64,000 bases of DNA. It comes from Chitinophaga sancti. GTDB taxonomy: Bacteria; Bacteroidota; Bacteroidia; Chitinophagales; Chitinophagaceae. Positions 1-7,856 of the stretch are shown piece after piece. A program made the position numbers and the translations under genes. The notes beneath the pieces are model-generated. The model made no database searches. It saw only the letters and a list, made by a program, of their open reading frames with translations, and was not told the DNA's origin. Location: NCBI RefSeq assembly GCF_034424315.1, contig NZ_CP139972.1, positions 1,054,001 to 1,118,000 of the forward strand, given 5' to 3'. Position 1 is the first letter of the stretch, and each line of letters opens with the position of its first letter.

Positions 1-552
1 CGGATCATTACCAGTTATACTGATGAAGTGAAAGTGGACCCGGTTACAAAATTAGACCTGGATAATGGCCCTGAGGTAGACCTGTTTTTGCATAGTGCGC
101 TATGGAAAACTCCTTCCCTGGCAGATTACAAGGCGCTGGCAGCGGAGAGCGAATATGCTGCCTGGGTGATCTACAACAGGTATTACCTGAATCATTTTAC
201 CATCAGTTTGCAGAACCTGCCTGCAGGGTATAATACCGTAGCAGATTTCAATGCATTCCTGGAACGGAATGGGTTTAAATTGAATGACGCAGGTGGAAAG
301 ATCAAGGAAAGCCCGGATCATTTGTTATTACAGAGTAGTACGGTGGCGAAGATGATCCCGGCAAAGTTTGCAGGGAATGTGACACAGGAGATCTCCGGGT
401 CTTATGTGGAGTTTGCGGAGAGAAGGGTGTTGCCACAGTTTGCGCATTTACCTTTAAGTGAGATTAAGAGAGAGCATAGAAGAGAAGGGTTTGAGGCGGG
501 GAATGCGGACAGGATTTTTGAGAGTACGTATAGTTCGCAGACGCAGCGGTAA
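1..552 (+). CDS. hglS: 2-oxoadipate dioxygenase/decarboxylase (DUF1338, HglS-type), 3' part
   Basis: Only the C-terminal part is present; the reading frame is open from base 1, so the start lies outside the window. The sequence resembles the DUF1338/YdcJ family, with a C-terminal NADRIFESTYSSQ stretch that I recognise as family-typical. Characterised HglS proteins convert 2-oxoadipate to D-2-hydroxyglutarate in lysine catabolism, using iron. The next gene on the same strand is an ALDH7-like dehydrogenase that would act earlier in the same route, which supports the call. The two are separated by about 420 bp of tandem repeats, so they may not share one transcript. The family call is fairly secure; the substrate is inferred from the family and the neighbour. 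Confidence 0.78.
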   Translation, partial: RIITSYTDEVKVDPVTKLDLDNGPEVDLFLHSALWKTPSLADYKALAAESEYAAWVIYNRYYLNHFTISLQNLPAGYNTVADFNAFLERNGFKLNDAGGKIKESPDHLLLQSSTVAKMIPAKFAGNVTQEISGSYVEFAERRVLPQFAHLPLSEIKREHRREGFEAGNADRIFESTYSSQTQR

Positions 553-599
553 AAGGGATTTAATTTTAGAGTAGATATAAAAAGGTAAAATGGACTTTT

Positions 600-960
600 A
601 TGCCAAGCGTAATTATAAATTTGCACCAAAACACGGAGCGATTCGCGTAGCTTCTTAGTAGTACATTTCTCGCAGCTGAACAGCAAGGTAAAAGGGATTA
701 TACCAAGCGTAATTATAAATCTGCACCAAAACAGGGAGTGATTCGCGTAGTTTCTTAGTAGTACATTTCCAGTAACTGAACAGCAAGGTAAATGGGATTA
801 TTCAAGCGTAATTTCCAATTTGCACCAAAACAGGGAGCGATTGGCGCAGTTTCCTAATAGTACATTTCCAGTAACTGAACAACAATAACCAGGCGCAGCT
901 TCCTAATAACACATTTCAGCTACTCAAGAGCAACAGCTTCGCGCAGCTCCTTAAAAACAT
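600..960. repeat. Degenerate tandem repeat, about 100-bp unit, 3 to 4 copies
   Basis: Copies start near 600, 701 and 801, with a shorter fourth around 885-960. Each carries an AAGCGTAATT block, a TTTGCACCAAAACA block and a GTACATTTC block. Copies 1 and 2 end in AGGTAAAAGGGATTA or AGGTAAATGGGATTA, close to CGGTAAAAGGGATTT, which spans the stop codon of the upstream gene at 547-561. Each unit also has a TAAATTTG-like segment that resembles the Bacteroidetes -7 box. The last degenerate copy runs into the promoter of the next gene. Confidence 0.85.
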
Positions 961-967
961 ATATTTG
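960..967 (+). promoter_or_regulatory. -7 box TATATTTG of the ALDH gene
   Basis: TATATTTG fits the Bacteroidetes -7 consensus TAnnTTTG exactly. Only four bases (CACC) separate it from the ATG at 972, so transcription from it would begin at or next to the start codon, giving a leaderless or nearly leaderless mRNA. No clear -33 TTTG is visible. Confidence 0.55.
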
Positions 968-971
968 CACC

Positions 972-2501
972 ATGATACAAGACATTCTTAACCAGTTTCA
1001 TATCTCATCCCAAAACAGCGGTGTCAGCACAGGCATCCAGTGGTTGAAAGCTGATGGCGCAGTAATAGACGCCCATTCCCCGGTAGATGGTAAACACATT
1101 GCACAGGTCACTGCGGCCAGTCGTGCAAACTATGATACAATCGTTGAAACAGCCGCAGCTGCCTTCAAAGAATGGCGTATGTGGCCAGCGCCACGTCGTG
1201 GCGAGGTCGTAAGACAGGTAGGAGAAGCACTGCGTAAAAATAAACAGGCACTGGGCAAGCTCGTGTCTTATGAAATGGGTAAAAGTCTGCAGGAAGGTTA
1301 TGGCGAAGTACAGGAGATGATCGACATCTGTGATTTTGCAGTTGGACTCTCCCGTCAGTTGCACGGCCTCACTATGCATTCAGAACGTCCGGGGCACCGC
1401 ATGTATGAGCAGTGGCATCCCCTGGGTATCACAGGAATTATTTCCGCCTTCAATTTCCCGGTTGCGGTATGGAGCTGGAACTCCATGCTGGCATGGGTAT
1501 GTGGCGACGTATGCATCTGGAAACCATCAGAGAAGACCCCTTTATCTGCTATCGCGTGTCAACAGATTATGCAGGAGGTGTTAAAGGCGAATAATGTACC
1601 GGAAGGGGTATGTTGCCTGCTGGTCGGCAACCGGGATGCCGGTGAATGGCTGGCCGCAGATCCCCGGGTTCCACTGGTATCTGCAACCGGTTCTACCCGT
1701 ATGGGTAAGGCGGTAGCGGCAGAAGTCGCGGGTCGCCTGGGTCGTTCCTTACTGGAACTGGGGGGCAACAATGCGATCATCATTTCCAAAGATGCGGACC
1801 TGGATATGTCTCTGATCGGGTGTGTATTTGGCGCGGTAGGTACTGCCGGACAGCGTTGTACCAGCACCCGTCGTCTCATTATTCACGAAAGCGTGTATGA
1901 TGCATTTACGGCGAAACTGGTCAAAGCCTACGGACAGTTGAAGATTGGTAATCCCCTGGATGAAAATAACCATGTAGGCCCGTTGATCGATACAGCTGCG
2001 GTGAAGATGTACGAACATGCAATTGCAGAAGTACAGAAAGAGGGCGGGCAGATACTGGTAGAAGGTGGCGTATTATCCGGGGGCGATTATGCTTCCGGTT
2101 GTTATGTAAAGCCTTGTATTGCAGCGGTGGAGAATCATTATAAAATCGTACAGCATGAGACCTTTGCGCCGATCCTGTATGTGATGAAATACAAGACCAT
2201 AGAGGAGGCGATAGCTTTACAGAACGGGGTGCCGCAGGGCTTGTCTTCTTCTATTATGACCCTGAACCTGCGCGAGGCGGAGGCATTCCTTTCCCAGGCG
2301 GGATCTGACTGCGGTATTGCTAATGTGAATATTGGTACCTCTGGTGCGGAAATCGGGGGTGCATTTGGTGGTGAGAAAGAGACTGGTGGTGGCAGGGAAA
2401 GTGGTTCAGAGGCATGGAAGGCTTATATGCGGAGGCAGACGAATACGATTAACTATTCGACCCAATTGCCGCTGGCACAGGGGATTAAGTTTGATTTGTA
2501 A
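972..2501 (+). CDS. Aldehyde dehydrogenase, ALDH7 (antiquitin / aminoadipate-semialdehyde DH) type
   Basis: A full-length 509-aa NAD(P)-dependent aldehyde dehydrogenase. The general-base glutamate is in LLELGGNN near residue 263 and the nucleophilic cysteine in TAGQRCTSTRR near residue 296. The GQRCT...RR context and the GGxxxETGGGRESGS segment near the C terminus are typical of the ALDH7 group, which oxidises 2-aminoadipate 6-semialdehyde to 2-aminoadipate. The upstream HglS-type gene acts on 2-oxoadipate, so the pair fits a lysine degradation route through aminoadipate. The ATG at 972 is chosen because it gives the family length and sits directly behind a -7 box. Its last codons are the first copy of a downstream 60-bp tandem repeat. 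The family is secure; substrate choice is inferred. Confidence 0.88.
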   Translation: MIQDILNQFHISSQNSGVSTGIQWLKADGAVIDAHSPVDGKHIAQVTAASRANYDTIVETAAAAFKEWRMWPAPRRGEVVRQVGEALRKNKQALGKLVSYEMGKSLQEGYGEVQEMIDICDFAVGLSRQLHGLTMHSERPGHRMYEQWHPLGITGIISAFNFPVAVWSWNSMLAWVCGDVCIWKPSEKTPLSAIACQQIMQEVLKANNVPEGVCCLLVGNRDAGEWLAADPRVPLVSATGSTRMGKAVAAEVAGRLGRSLLELGGNNAIIISKDADLDMSLIGCVFGAVGTAGQRCTSTRRLIIHESVYDAFTAKLVKAYGQLKIGNPLDENNHVGPLIDTAAVKMYEHAIAEVQKEGGQILVEGGVLSGGDYASGCYVKPCIAAVENHYKIVQHETFAPILYVMKYKTIEEAIALQNGVPQGLSSSIMTLNLREAEAFLSQAGSDCGIANVNIGTSGAEIGGAFGGEKETGGGRESGSEAWKAYMRRQTNTINYSTQLPLAQGIKFDL

Positions 2502-2660
2502 TTGGAACTTGCCTGTCGGTGATTGATAATCAATTCAGAGGGGATTAAGTTTAATTCGTAATTGGAACTTGTCTGTTGATGATTGATAATCAATTCAGAG
2601 GGGATTAAGTTTAATTCGCAATTGGAACTTGTCTTGTTTTAGGTGTTGGTGATTGATAAT
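2481..2660. repeat. 60-bp tandem repeat that includes the 3' end of the ALDH gene
   Basis: Three copies at 2481-2540, 2541-2600 and 2601-2660 repeat at exactly 60 bp (the last has a small insertion). Copy 1 contains the final codons GIKFDL and the TAA stop. Copies 2 and 3 start with the same GGGATTAAGTTT block and lie downstream of the stop. The array sits before the terminator at 2702-2737, so it would be transcribed as 3' UTR. Confidence 0.92.
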
Positions 2661-2701
2661 CGATGCTAATAATATAATAAGTTTTAAGAGTTTTATAAAG
2701 T

Positions 2702-2737
2702 AAAGCGCATTTGCCGAAAGGTGAATGCGCTTTTTTT
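2702..2737 (+). terminator. Rho-independent terminator of the ALDH gene
   Basis: AGCGCATT (2704-2711) pairs with AATGCGCT (2724-2731), followed by a run of seven T. It is about 200 bp past the stop codon, beyond the repeat array. Confidence 0.8.
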
Positions 2738-2836
2738 GTGACATTCTTTTGTTTAAAGGAAGTAAATTCTTTATCCGGGTAGGCTAAGTTCCTTAAAGGC
2801 AAATAGGTTTAATATTAAAGTGAAGTCCATCCTCTT

Positions 2837-3047
2837 TCCAGCAAATCCACATTTGTATTTAAAGTAAATTCCCTTTCCGTACCGGTAGAGCCTCTTTTTA
2901 CATTAATTCGAACCCCATTCTCCTACCAGCAAATCCACTTTTGTTTTTTAAAGTAAATACCCTTTCCGTACCGGCAGAGCCTGTTTTTACATTAATTCGA
3001 ACTCTATCCTTCAATCAGCAAGAGTATTTACATTAAATCAAATCCCA
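2837..3047. repeat. Degenerate direct repeat, about 88-bp unit, 2 to 3 copies
   Basis: Copies begin near 2837 and 2925 and share CAGCAAATCCAC, CCCTTTCCGTACCGG and TTACATTAATTCGAA blocks. A partial third copy (CAGCAAGAGTATTTACATTAAA) follows near 3015. No gene is evident in 2738-3269. Confidence 0.75.
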
Positions 3048-3127
3048 TCCGCCCCCCTTTTTTGCCGCCCCGAACAGGCTCCGTCTTTTGTTACCTAAGT
3101 ACATTATAAGTACACCAACATATCACC

Positions 3128-3170
3128 AGTATATCACTTCTATATCCAATCGATATTGAAGTGATATACT
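3128..3170. promoter_or_regulatory. Long near-perfect inverted repeat
   Basis: AGTATATCACTTC (3128-3140) pairs with GAAGTGATATACT (3158-3170), and the interior continues as ATATC...GATAT around a short CAATC loop, leaving only one T-T mismatch. It lacks a T-run, so it is not an obvious terminator. It could be a protein-binding palindrome or an RNA hairpin just upstream of the candidate small RNA. Confidence 0.6.
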
Positions 3171-3269
3171 AATGCCTTATTAGTGATGAGATAATGTACA
3201 TATCTAAGAATAGACGAAGTGAAGACACATAGGTATTTACCTGCGTAAAAGACGGGCAATGATATAAAA

Positions 3270-3277
3270 TAATTTTG
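3270..3277 (+). promoter_or_regulatory. -7 box TAATTTTG for a candidate small RNA
   Basis: TAATTTTG matches TAnnTTTG. A transcript starting a few bases downstream would contain the hairpins at 3304-3334 and end at the terminator at 3368-3392. No -33 element is clear. Confidence 0.4.
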
Positions 3278-3282
3278 TAATA

Positions 3283-3392
3283 GAACCGTTATAGAGGTTA
3301 TCAGGGTTCGACAACCCAGGCATTGAGACATGCCATTTATTTGAGCAGAAAAATTGGCGTAAAAATAGCGAGGTTAGAGAACCTCGCTTTTT
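3283..3392 (+). ncRNA. Candidate structured small RNA with its own promoter and terminator
   Basis: About 110 nt with no convincing reading frame, between a -7 box (3270-3277) and a strong terminator. Three hairpins follow one another: GGGTT/AACCC with loop CGAC (3304-3317), GGCAT/ATGCC (3319-3334) and GCGAGGTT/AACCTCGC (3368-3387) with five T after it. A GAGGTT near 3294 could also pair with the AACCTC of the terminator stem, which would allow an alternative fold. It matches no RNA family I recognise. It could instead be a leader for the protease at 3770, though the terminator would separate them. Confidence 0.35.
3368..3392 (+). terminator. Rho-independent terminator
   Basis: GCGAGGTT (3368-3375), loop AGAG, AACCTCGC (3380-3387), then TTTTT. 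No protein gene precedes it closely on the plus strand, which is the main reason to suspect a small RNA here. Confidence 0.75.
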
Positions 3393-3769
3393 CGTTAAAC
3401 GGAAACCATGCTTATGAGAAAAATAATTGGAGAATCTCCTAATTATTCTTCCAGCTCTAAATATTACACTTTTTTCCGGAATTTCATATTCTACTTTCGT
3501 GCTACTTCATCACCTATAATTCAGCAGTTTAGGCCAAAAAACACCTTATTGCTGTGCCCGTAGCTGCTTTCCAAAGAAGAGCGCACAACGTCAGATAATG
3601 AAAAATATTTTATAATATTTGATTTATTTTTATTATGTATAGGGACTTCCCCCCATCTACCCCATCATTCTGCAGATCATAATATTCTATTTTCCCCCTT
3701 CACCAATTCGTCTTATATTGGTCCATTACACTTTAATTTACCTTTAACCATTTATGGTATTCGTATTGT

Positions 3770-5491
3770 ATGCTTATTGTGAAAAAAAACAGACCAATGA
3801 AATCTAGCGGAGCAATGGCAGTCATGGCAGGATGTGTTGCAATGATGACTGTACTTACAACTAATTCAGCCTATGCTCAGGGGAACGCAGTACCTAAGAA
3901 CTGGCACCTGCTCGACTATGCTGCAGACAGCGTATACGGCACCAGCGTGCAGCGCGCCTACGCAGAACTGCTAAAAGGCAGGAAAAGCACCCCACTCGTA
4001 GTAGCCGTGATCGACTCTGGTATCGATACCCTGCACGAGGACCTGAAGTCCATTTTATGGACAAACCCCAAAGAAATCCCGGGAAATGGGATCGATGATG
4101 ATAAGAATGGCTATGTGGACGATGTTCATGGCTGGAATTTCCTGGGAGGTAAAGATGGCCGTAGCCTGAAAGATGACTCCGACGAAGCTACCCGCGAATA
4201 CGTGCGTTTAAAGGATAAATATAAGAACCCGGATTCCGCACTGGACCACAACTCAAAAGAATACGCTTACTGGCAGAAAGTATCCGCTAAAATTGCGAAA
4301 CCTTCTACGGAAAGTAAGACCACTTATAAAGCCATGCTGAAACTGCAGGACAACGTAAACAGGGCCAGCAGCCTGCTCACGAAGTACCTGGATAAGAATG
4401 ATTACGATGTACCGAAACTGGACAGCATCCAGACTACCGACCAGGATGTAATGGTGGCGAAGAATTTTATGATCCGCCTGTTCAAAAGTACAGGTGATTC
4501 TGCCATCAGTTATGCTGATTTCAAGCCTGAGTTCGAAGAGTACATCGAAGACCTGAGAAAGAAAGCGGAGATTTCTGATAACTACACCCCCAACGCGAAG
4601 CGGGCAGAGATCGTAGGTGACAATATCAACGATATCAACGATCGGTATTACGGTAACAATGACGTAATGGGTCAGTTTGGTTTCCATGGCACCCACGTAT
4701 CCGGTATCATTGCTGCTGCCAGGAATAACGGTGTAGGTATGGATGGCGTGGCCGACAATGTAAAGATCATGGCGGTGAAAGCGGTACCCGATGGGGATGA
4801 GCGTGATAAAGACGTGGCACTGGCTATCCGTTATGCGGTGGACAATGGTGCGCGTGTCATCAATATGAGCTTTGGTAAATCATTCTCTCCGCATAAGGAT
4901 TGGGTGGATGACGCGTTTAAGTATGCGGCAGCGCACAATGTACTGCTGATTCATGCGGCAGGTAATGATGGCAAGAATGTAGATAGTGCGGAGAACTACC
5001 CGAATGCAGATTTCCTGAATGGTGGTACGGCCAGTAACGTCATTACGGTAGGTGCCAGCAGCAATGGGAAGGTAGGCGCGAAAGTTGCGAGCTTTTCCAA
5101 TTATGGTAAGCGCACGGTGGATCTGTTTGCACCGGGTGTACAGATCTATGCCACCCTGCCTGGCGGAAATAAATATGGGAGTTTGAGTGGTACGAGTATG
5201 GCATGCCCGGTAGTAGCGGGTGTGGCTGCGCTGGTATGGTCTTATTATCCTGATTTAAGTGCGGAGCAGATTAAGTATGTATTGCTGAAATCAGCTGGTC
5301 CGTTGCCTGATGGAACGAAAGAAGTGAATAAACCTGGTCAGGGAAATATCCTGGTACCGTTTGCAGATTTGTCTGCTACCGGTGGTTTGGTGAATGCGTA
5401 TAGTGCGTTGAAACTGGCGGGTACATTGAAGCCGGAGAAGGTGGAGAAACTGGGGAAGAAGGCGAAGGTGATGAAGGTGAAGAAAGGGTAA
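3770..5491 (+). CDS. Secreted subtilisin-like (S8) serine protease
   Basis: 573 aa with an N-terminal signal sequence (hydrophobic AVMAGCVAMMTVLTT, cleavage probably after NSAYA). The catalytic triad is visible: Asp in AVIDSGID (near residue 82), His in GFHGTHVSG (near 306) and Ser in SGTSMACP (near 476). The Asp-to-His spacing is about 220 residues, far longer than in subtilisin, because of a lysine- and aspartate-rich insertion. The tail is very lysine-rich. The start may be 3770 or the internal ATG at 3797; the latter gives a more typical signal peptide. It is a stand-alone gene with a terminator at 5513-5546. It probably degrades protein outside the cytoplasm; the substrate is unknown. 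Confidence 0.9.
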   Translation: MLIVKKNRPMKSSGAMAVMAGCVAMMTVLTTNSAYAQGNAVPKNWHLLDYAADSVYGTSVQRAYAELLKGRKSTPLVVAVIDSGIDTLHEDLKSILWTNPKEIPGNGIDDDKNGYVDDVHGWNFLGGKDGRSLKDDSDEATREYVRLKDKYKNPDSALDHNSKEYAYWQKVSAKIAKPSTESKTTYKAMLKLQDNVNRASSLLTKYLDKNDYDVPKLDSIQTTDQDVMVAKNFMIRLFKSTGDSAISYADFKPEFEEYIEDLRKKAEISDNYTPNAKRAEIVGDNINDINDRYYGNNDVMGQFGFHGTHVSGIIAAARNNGVGMDGVADNVKIMAVKAVPDGDERDKDVALAIRYAVDNGARVINMSFGKSFSPHKDWVDDAFKYAAAHNVLLIHAAGNDGKNVDSAENYPNADFLNGGTASNVITVGASSNGKVGAKVASFSNYGKRTVDLFAPGVQIYATLPGGNKYGSLSGTSMACPVVAGVAALVWSYYPDLSAEQIKYVLLKSAGPLPDGTKEVNKPGQGNILVPFADLSATGGLVNAYSALKLAGTLKPEKVEKLGKKAKVMKVKKG

Positions 5492-5512
5492 GGCAGGTGA
5501 AATAATAAACGA

Positions 5513-5546
5513 AAAGGGCGTTTGCTGGTAGCAAACGCCCTTTTTT
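5513..5546 (+). terminator. Rho-independent terminator of the S8 protease gene
   Basis: GGGCGTTTGC (5516-5525), loop TGGTA, GCAAACGCCC (5531-5540), then TTTTTT. Confidence 0.9.
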
Positions 5547-5596
5547 ATGGGAAACGGTATTCGTTTTTGTTGGTGAATACCGGTTTTCCTGAATGC

Positions 5597-5815
5597 TGTT
5601 ATTTGAAAATAGTTTTCATGCCGTTTGGCGGTAAGTACTCGAATGGATCAATACCGTTCAGCTTACAGTATTCTACGAGGGAGTAAAACAATGCAGCCCT
5701 TTCCCCTCCATGTTCATTACTGGAAAAAATGGAGTTTTTCTGAATAGGGTTATAGGACGGATAGCTCGTTCCGTCGGGTTATTATCGACATCTATTCATC
5801 CGTTTAAAAACAGTA
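5597..5815 (-). pseudogene. IS66-family transposase relic, C-terminal end
   Basis: Read on the minus strand this gives LEILFLNG, a stop, IDVDNN, TERAIRPITLFRK, then after a one-base frameshift SNEHGGERAALFYSLV, YCKLNGIDPFEYLPPNGMK and a stop. These are hallmark blocks of the IS66 TnpC C terminus (DNN...ERAIRP...GRKN...KLNG..P..YL). It has an in-frame stop, a frameshift and no N-terminal part, so it is dead. A second, independent relic of the same family is at 10365-10785. Confidence 0.8.
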
Positions 5816-5974
5816 TATTCAATTGTAGATACTGGATAATGATCAAAGTATTACCTTCAGTTTCATGATGGAAAATGATTTGCTATCGCAAGGTTGGGGT
5901 GAAATATATTGGTTAAAGACGGTCAGATATGACCACAATCTTCTAAAACTCATTTCATAATTGCCATTTAAGTA

Positions 5975-7694
5975 GGGTCTGCTGATATAGTAATAAAACA
6001 TTGTTAATCAATATGATGTGGCTTGTTTTTTGCTGTAGAAGTGTTTGTATATTGAAAGATTCATCTTCAAAATCATGCAGCAATGATACGTTACACTCCT
6101 GCAAAACAGTTAACCTTAGAAGGATTTTCAACTCCTTTTTCGCAGCAATTATCCACTACAAACCGATGGGTTATACTAGCTGCAAAGATTCCGTGGGACA
6201 AACTGGCGGACGTGTATTATAAAAAAATGCGGGCAGATTTCGGTGCTCCAACATTGAGTGCCCGGATGGTAATAGGTGCAGTGATCATCAAACATATACT
6301 TAACATAGATGATCGGGAGGTAGTAGAGCAGATCACGGAAAATATATATCTGCAATATTTTGTAGGCTTAAGCAGTTTTCAACAGGAGGCTCCCTTTGAT
6401 GCATCATTGATGGTCAGTATTAGAAAAAGATTAGGCATAGATGTGATGTCCAGATTGAATGAGATTATTTTGCAGGAAGCCGGACTAATCAAAGCGAATG
6501 AAGAGAAAACAGCGGATACCCGCAGTGAGGATGATCAGGATGGGAATGGTGGAAAGAGTAATAACAATGTCTTGAATGAGCATACAGAGAGCGTAAAAGG
6601 AAAGTCATCTGATGGGCTATCAGGAACAGTCATGTTAGATGCGACAGTGTCAGAGCAACAGATCGAATATCCAACAGATATCAAATTATTAAATGAGGGT
6701 CGCCGTCAATTGGAAAGGATGATAGAGCGGGGATGTCAGGTAGCAGAACTGGTGATGCCGCGCATGTATCGGAGAATAGCGAGGAAGCAATATTTGAACA
6801 TTGCCAAAAAAAAGAACAAAAGCAAACGAGATATACGCAGAGGTATCCGACAGCAATTACAATATGTTAAACGAGATTTAAAGTACATCAACTGGCTGAT
6901 AGAATCAGAAGCTAATTTCAAGGGGGTGCTGAAAATGAAAGACTGGAGGTTAATACGGGTGATCCAGGAAATGTATCGTCAGCAGGCAGAGATGTATAAG
7001 AATAGAGAGCATAAAATATCGGATCGGATTGTAAGTATCTATCAACCGCATGTACGTCCAATACCGAGAGGTAAAGACCGTGTATCAACTGAGTTTGGCA
7101 GCAAACAACTGGTGATGTTGAAAGATGGCTACACCCATATAGAAAAACTGAGCTGGGATAATTACAATGAAGGTTCATTGTTGACCGAAAGCCTTGAAAC
7201 ATATAAACGCTTGTTTGGGTGCTATCCAGAGCGTGTATTGGGAGATCAGTTGTTCGGCACACGTGAAAACAGACGATTCATGAGTGGAAAAGGGATCCGT
7301 TATGTGGGCAAGCCATTGGGTCGGCCCTCATCAAATAGTAAGGAGCAAAAGCGATTATTGCAAAAGGAGATGCCGGAACGAAATGCGATCGAAGGGAAGT
7401 TTGGACAGGGGAAAAATGCATATGGACTGGGCAAAATCAAGGCCCGCCTCAAGGATACAGCTGAGAGTTGGGTGATGTCTATATACTTTGTTATGAATCT
7501 GCTTAAACTGGCAGCAGGTTCTTTGTTGTCAGTACTGCAGATCTATTACTGGCTGGTAAAGGAGGGCTATTTGACCACAATGGGGAATAGATCCGATACA
7601 CAATTTATATCCCGGTATCTGAGACATTAAGAAGGGTAAATCGATTCGGTGTAAAAATGAAAAATAACAGATCGGGAACTTATTCAGCAGACCC
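5975..7694. mobile_element. Complete 1,720-bp insertion sequence (IS5/IS1182-like)
   Basis: The ends are inverted repeats beginning GGGTCTGCTGA (5975-5985, and its complement ending at 7694). A 6-bp direct repeat TAAGTA flanks it (5969-5974 and 7695-7700). It carries one intact transposase gene and landed inside a MITE-like repeat, so it arrived after the MITE. Confidence 0.85.
6083..7630 (+). CDS. DDE transposase (DUF772/InsH-like N terminus)
   Basis: 515 aa. The N-terminal RYTPAKQLTLEGF opening and the PFDASLMVSIRKRLG segment match the InsH/DUF772-type N-terminal domain seen in IS5- and IS1182-like transposases. Likely catalytic acidic residues are in VMLDATVSEQQ, VLGDQLFGTREN and RNAIEGKFGQGKN. 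The middle is basic (KKKNKSKRDIRRGIRQQ), consistent with DNA binding. The frame is undamaged and the flanking inverted repeats are intact, so the element may still be mobile. The exact IS subgroup is uncertain. Confidence 0.88.
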   Translation: MIRYTPAKQLTLEGFSTPFSQQLSTTNRWVILAAKIPWDKLADVYYKKMRADFGAPTLSARMVIGAVIIKHILNIDDREVVEQITENIYLQYFVGLSSFQQEAPFDASLMVSIRKRLGIDVMSRLNEIILQEAGLIKANEEKTADTRSEDDQDGNGGKSNNNVLNEHTESVKGKSSDGLSGTVMLDATVSEQQIEYPTDIKLLNEGRRQLERMIERGCQVAELVMPRMYRRIARKQYLNIAKKKNKSKRDIRRGIRQQLQYVKRDLKYINWLIESEANFKGVLKMKDWRLIRVIQEMYRQQAEMYKNREHKISDRIVSIYQPHVRPIPRGKDRVSTEFGSKQLVMLKDGYTHIEKLSWDNYNEGSLLTESLETYKRLFGCYPERVLGDQLFGTRENRRFMSGKGIRYVGKPLGRPSSNSKEQKRLLQKEMPERNAIEGKFGQGKNAYGLGKIKARLKDTAESWVMSIYFVMNLLKLAAGSLLSVLQIYYWLVKEGYLTTMGNRSDTQFISRYLRH

Positions 7695-7750
7695 TAAGTA
7701 TTGATTATCAATCATAAAGGCCTATTTATGAAATGAGTTCTAATATTCTC

Positions 7751-7758
7751 TAACTTTG
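7751..7758 (+). promoter_or_regulatory. Possible -7 box TAACTTTG
   Basis: A TAnnTTTG match just outside the MITE right end, about 100 bp upstream of the start of the next hypothetical gene. No -33 element is clear. Confidence 0.3.
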
Positions 7759-7856
7759 CTTGGTTTAAGGAATATTTCTCTAATATAGATACGGCAGATT
7801 TAAATAACATTCATGCCTATATTTATTAATAAGTGAAATATGTCAGTATAGTACCC

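Larger units (their letters stand above)
5946..7740. mobile_element. 69-bp MITE-like repeat, split by an insertion sequence
   Basis: The left part is 5946-5974 and the right part 7695-7740. Joined after removing one target duplication they give a 69-bp element with inverted ends (AACTCATTTCATAA / TTATGAAATGAGTT). The same element, about 60 of 69 bases identical, lies uninterrupted in opposite orientation at 10422-10490. It is too short to code for anything and would have been moved by a transposase supplied elsewhere. Confidence 0.75.

Noticed and set aside
3304..3317. tRNA T-arm-like GGGTTCGACAACCC
   Set aside because: It forms only a 4-nt-loop hairpin; no acceptor, D or anticodon arm is present around it.
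3140..3331. 63-aa minus-strand frame
   Set aside because: It overlaps the palindrome and the small-RNA candidate and has no recognisable protein sequence.
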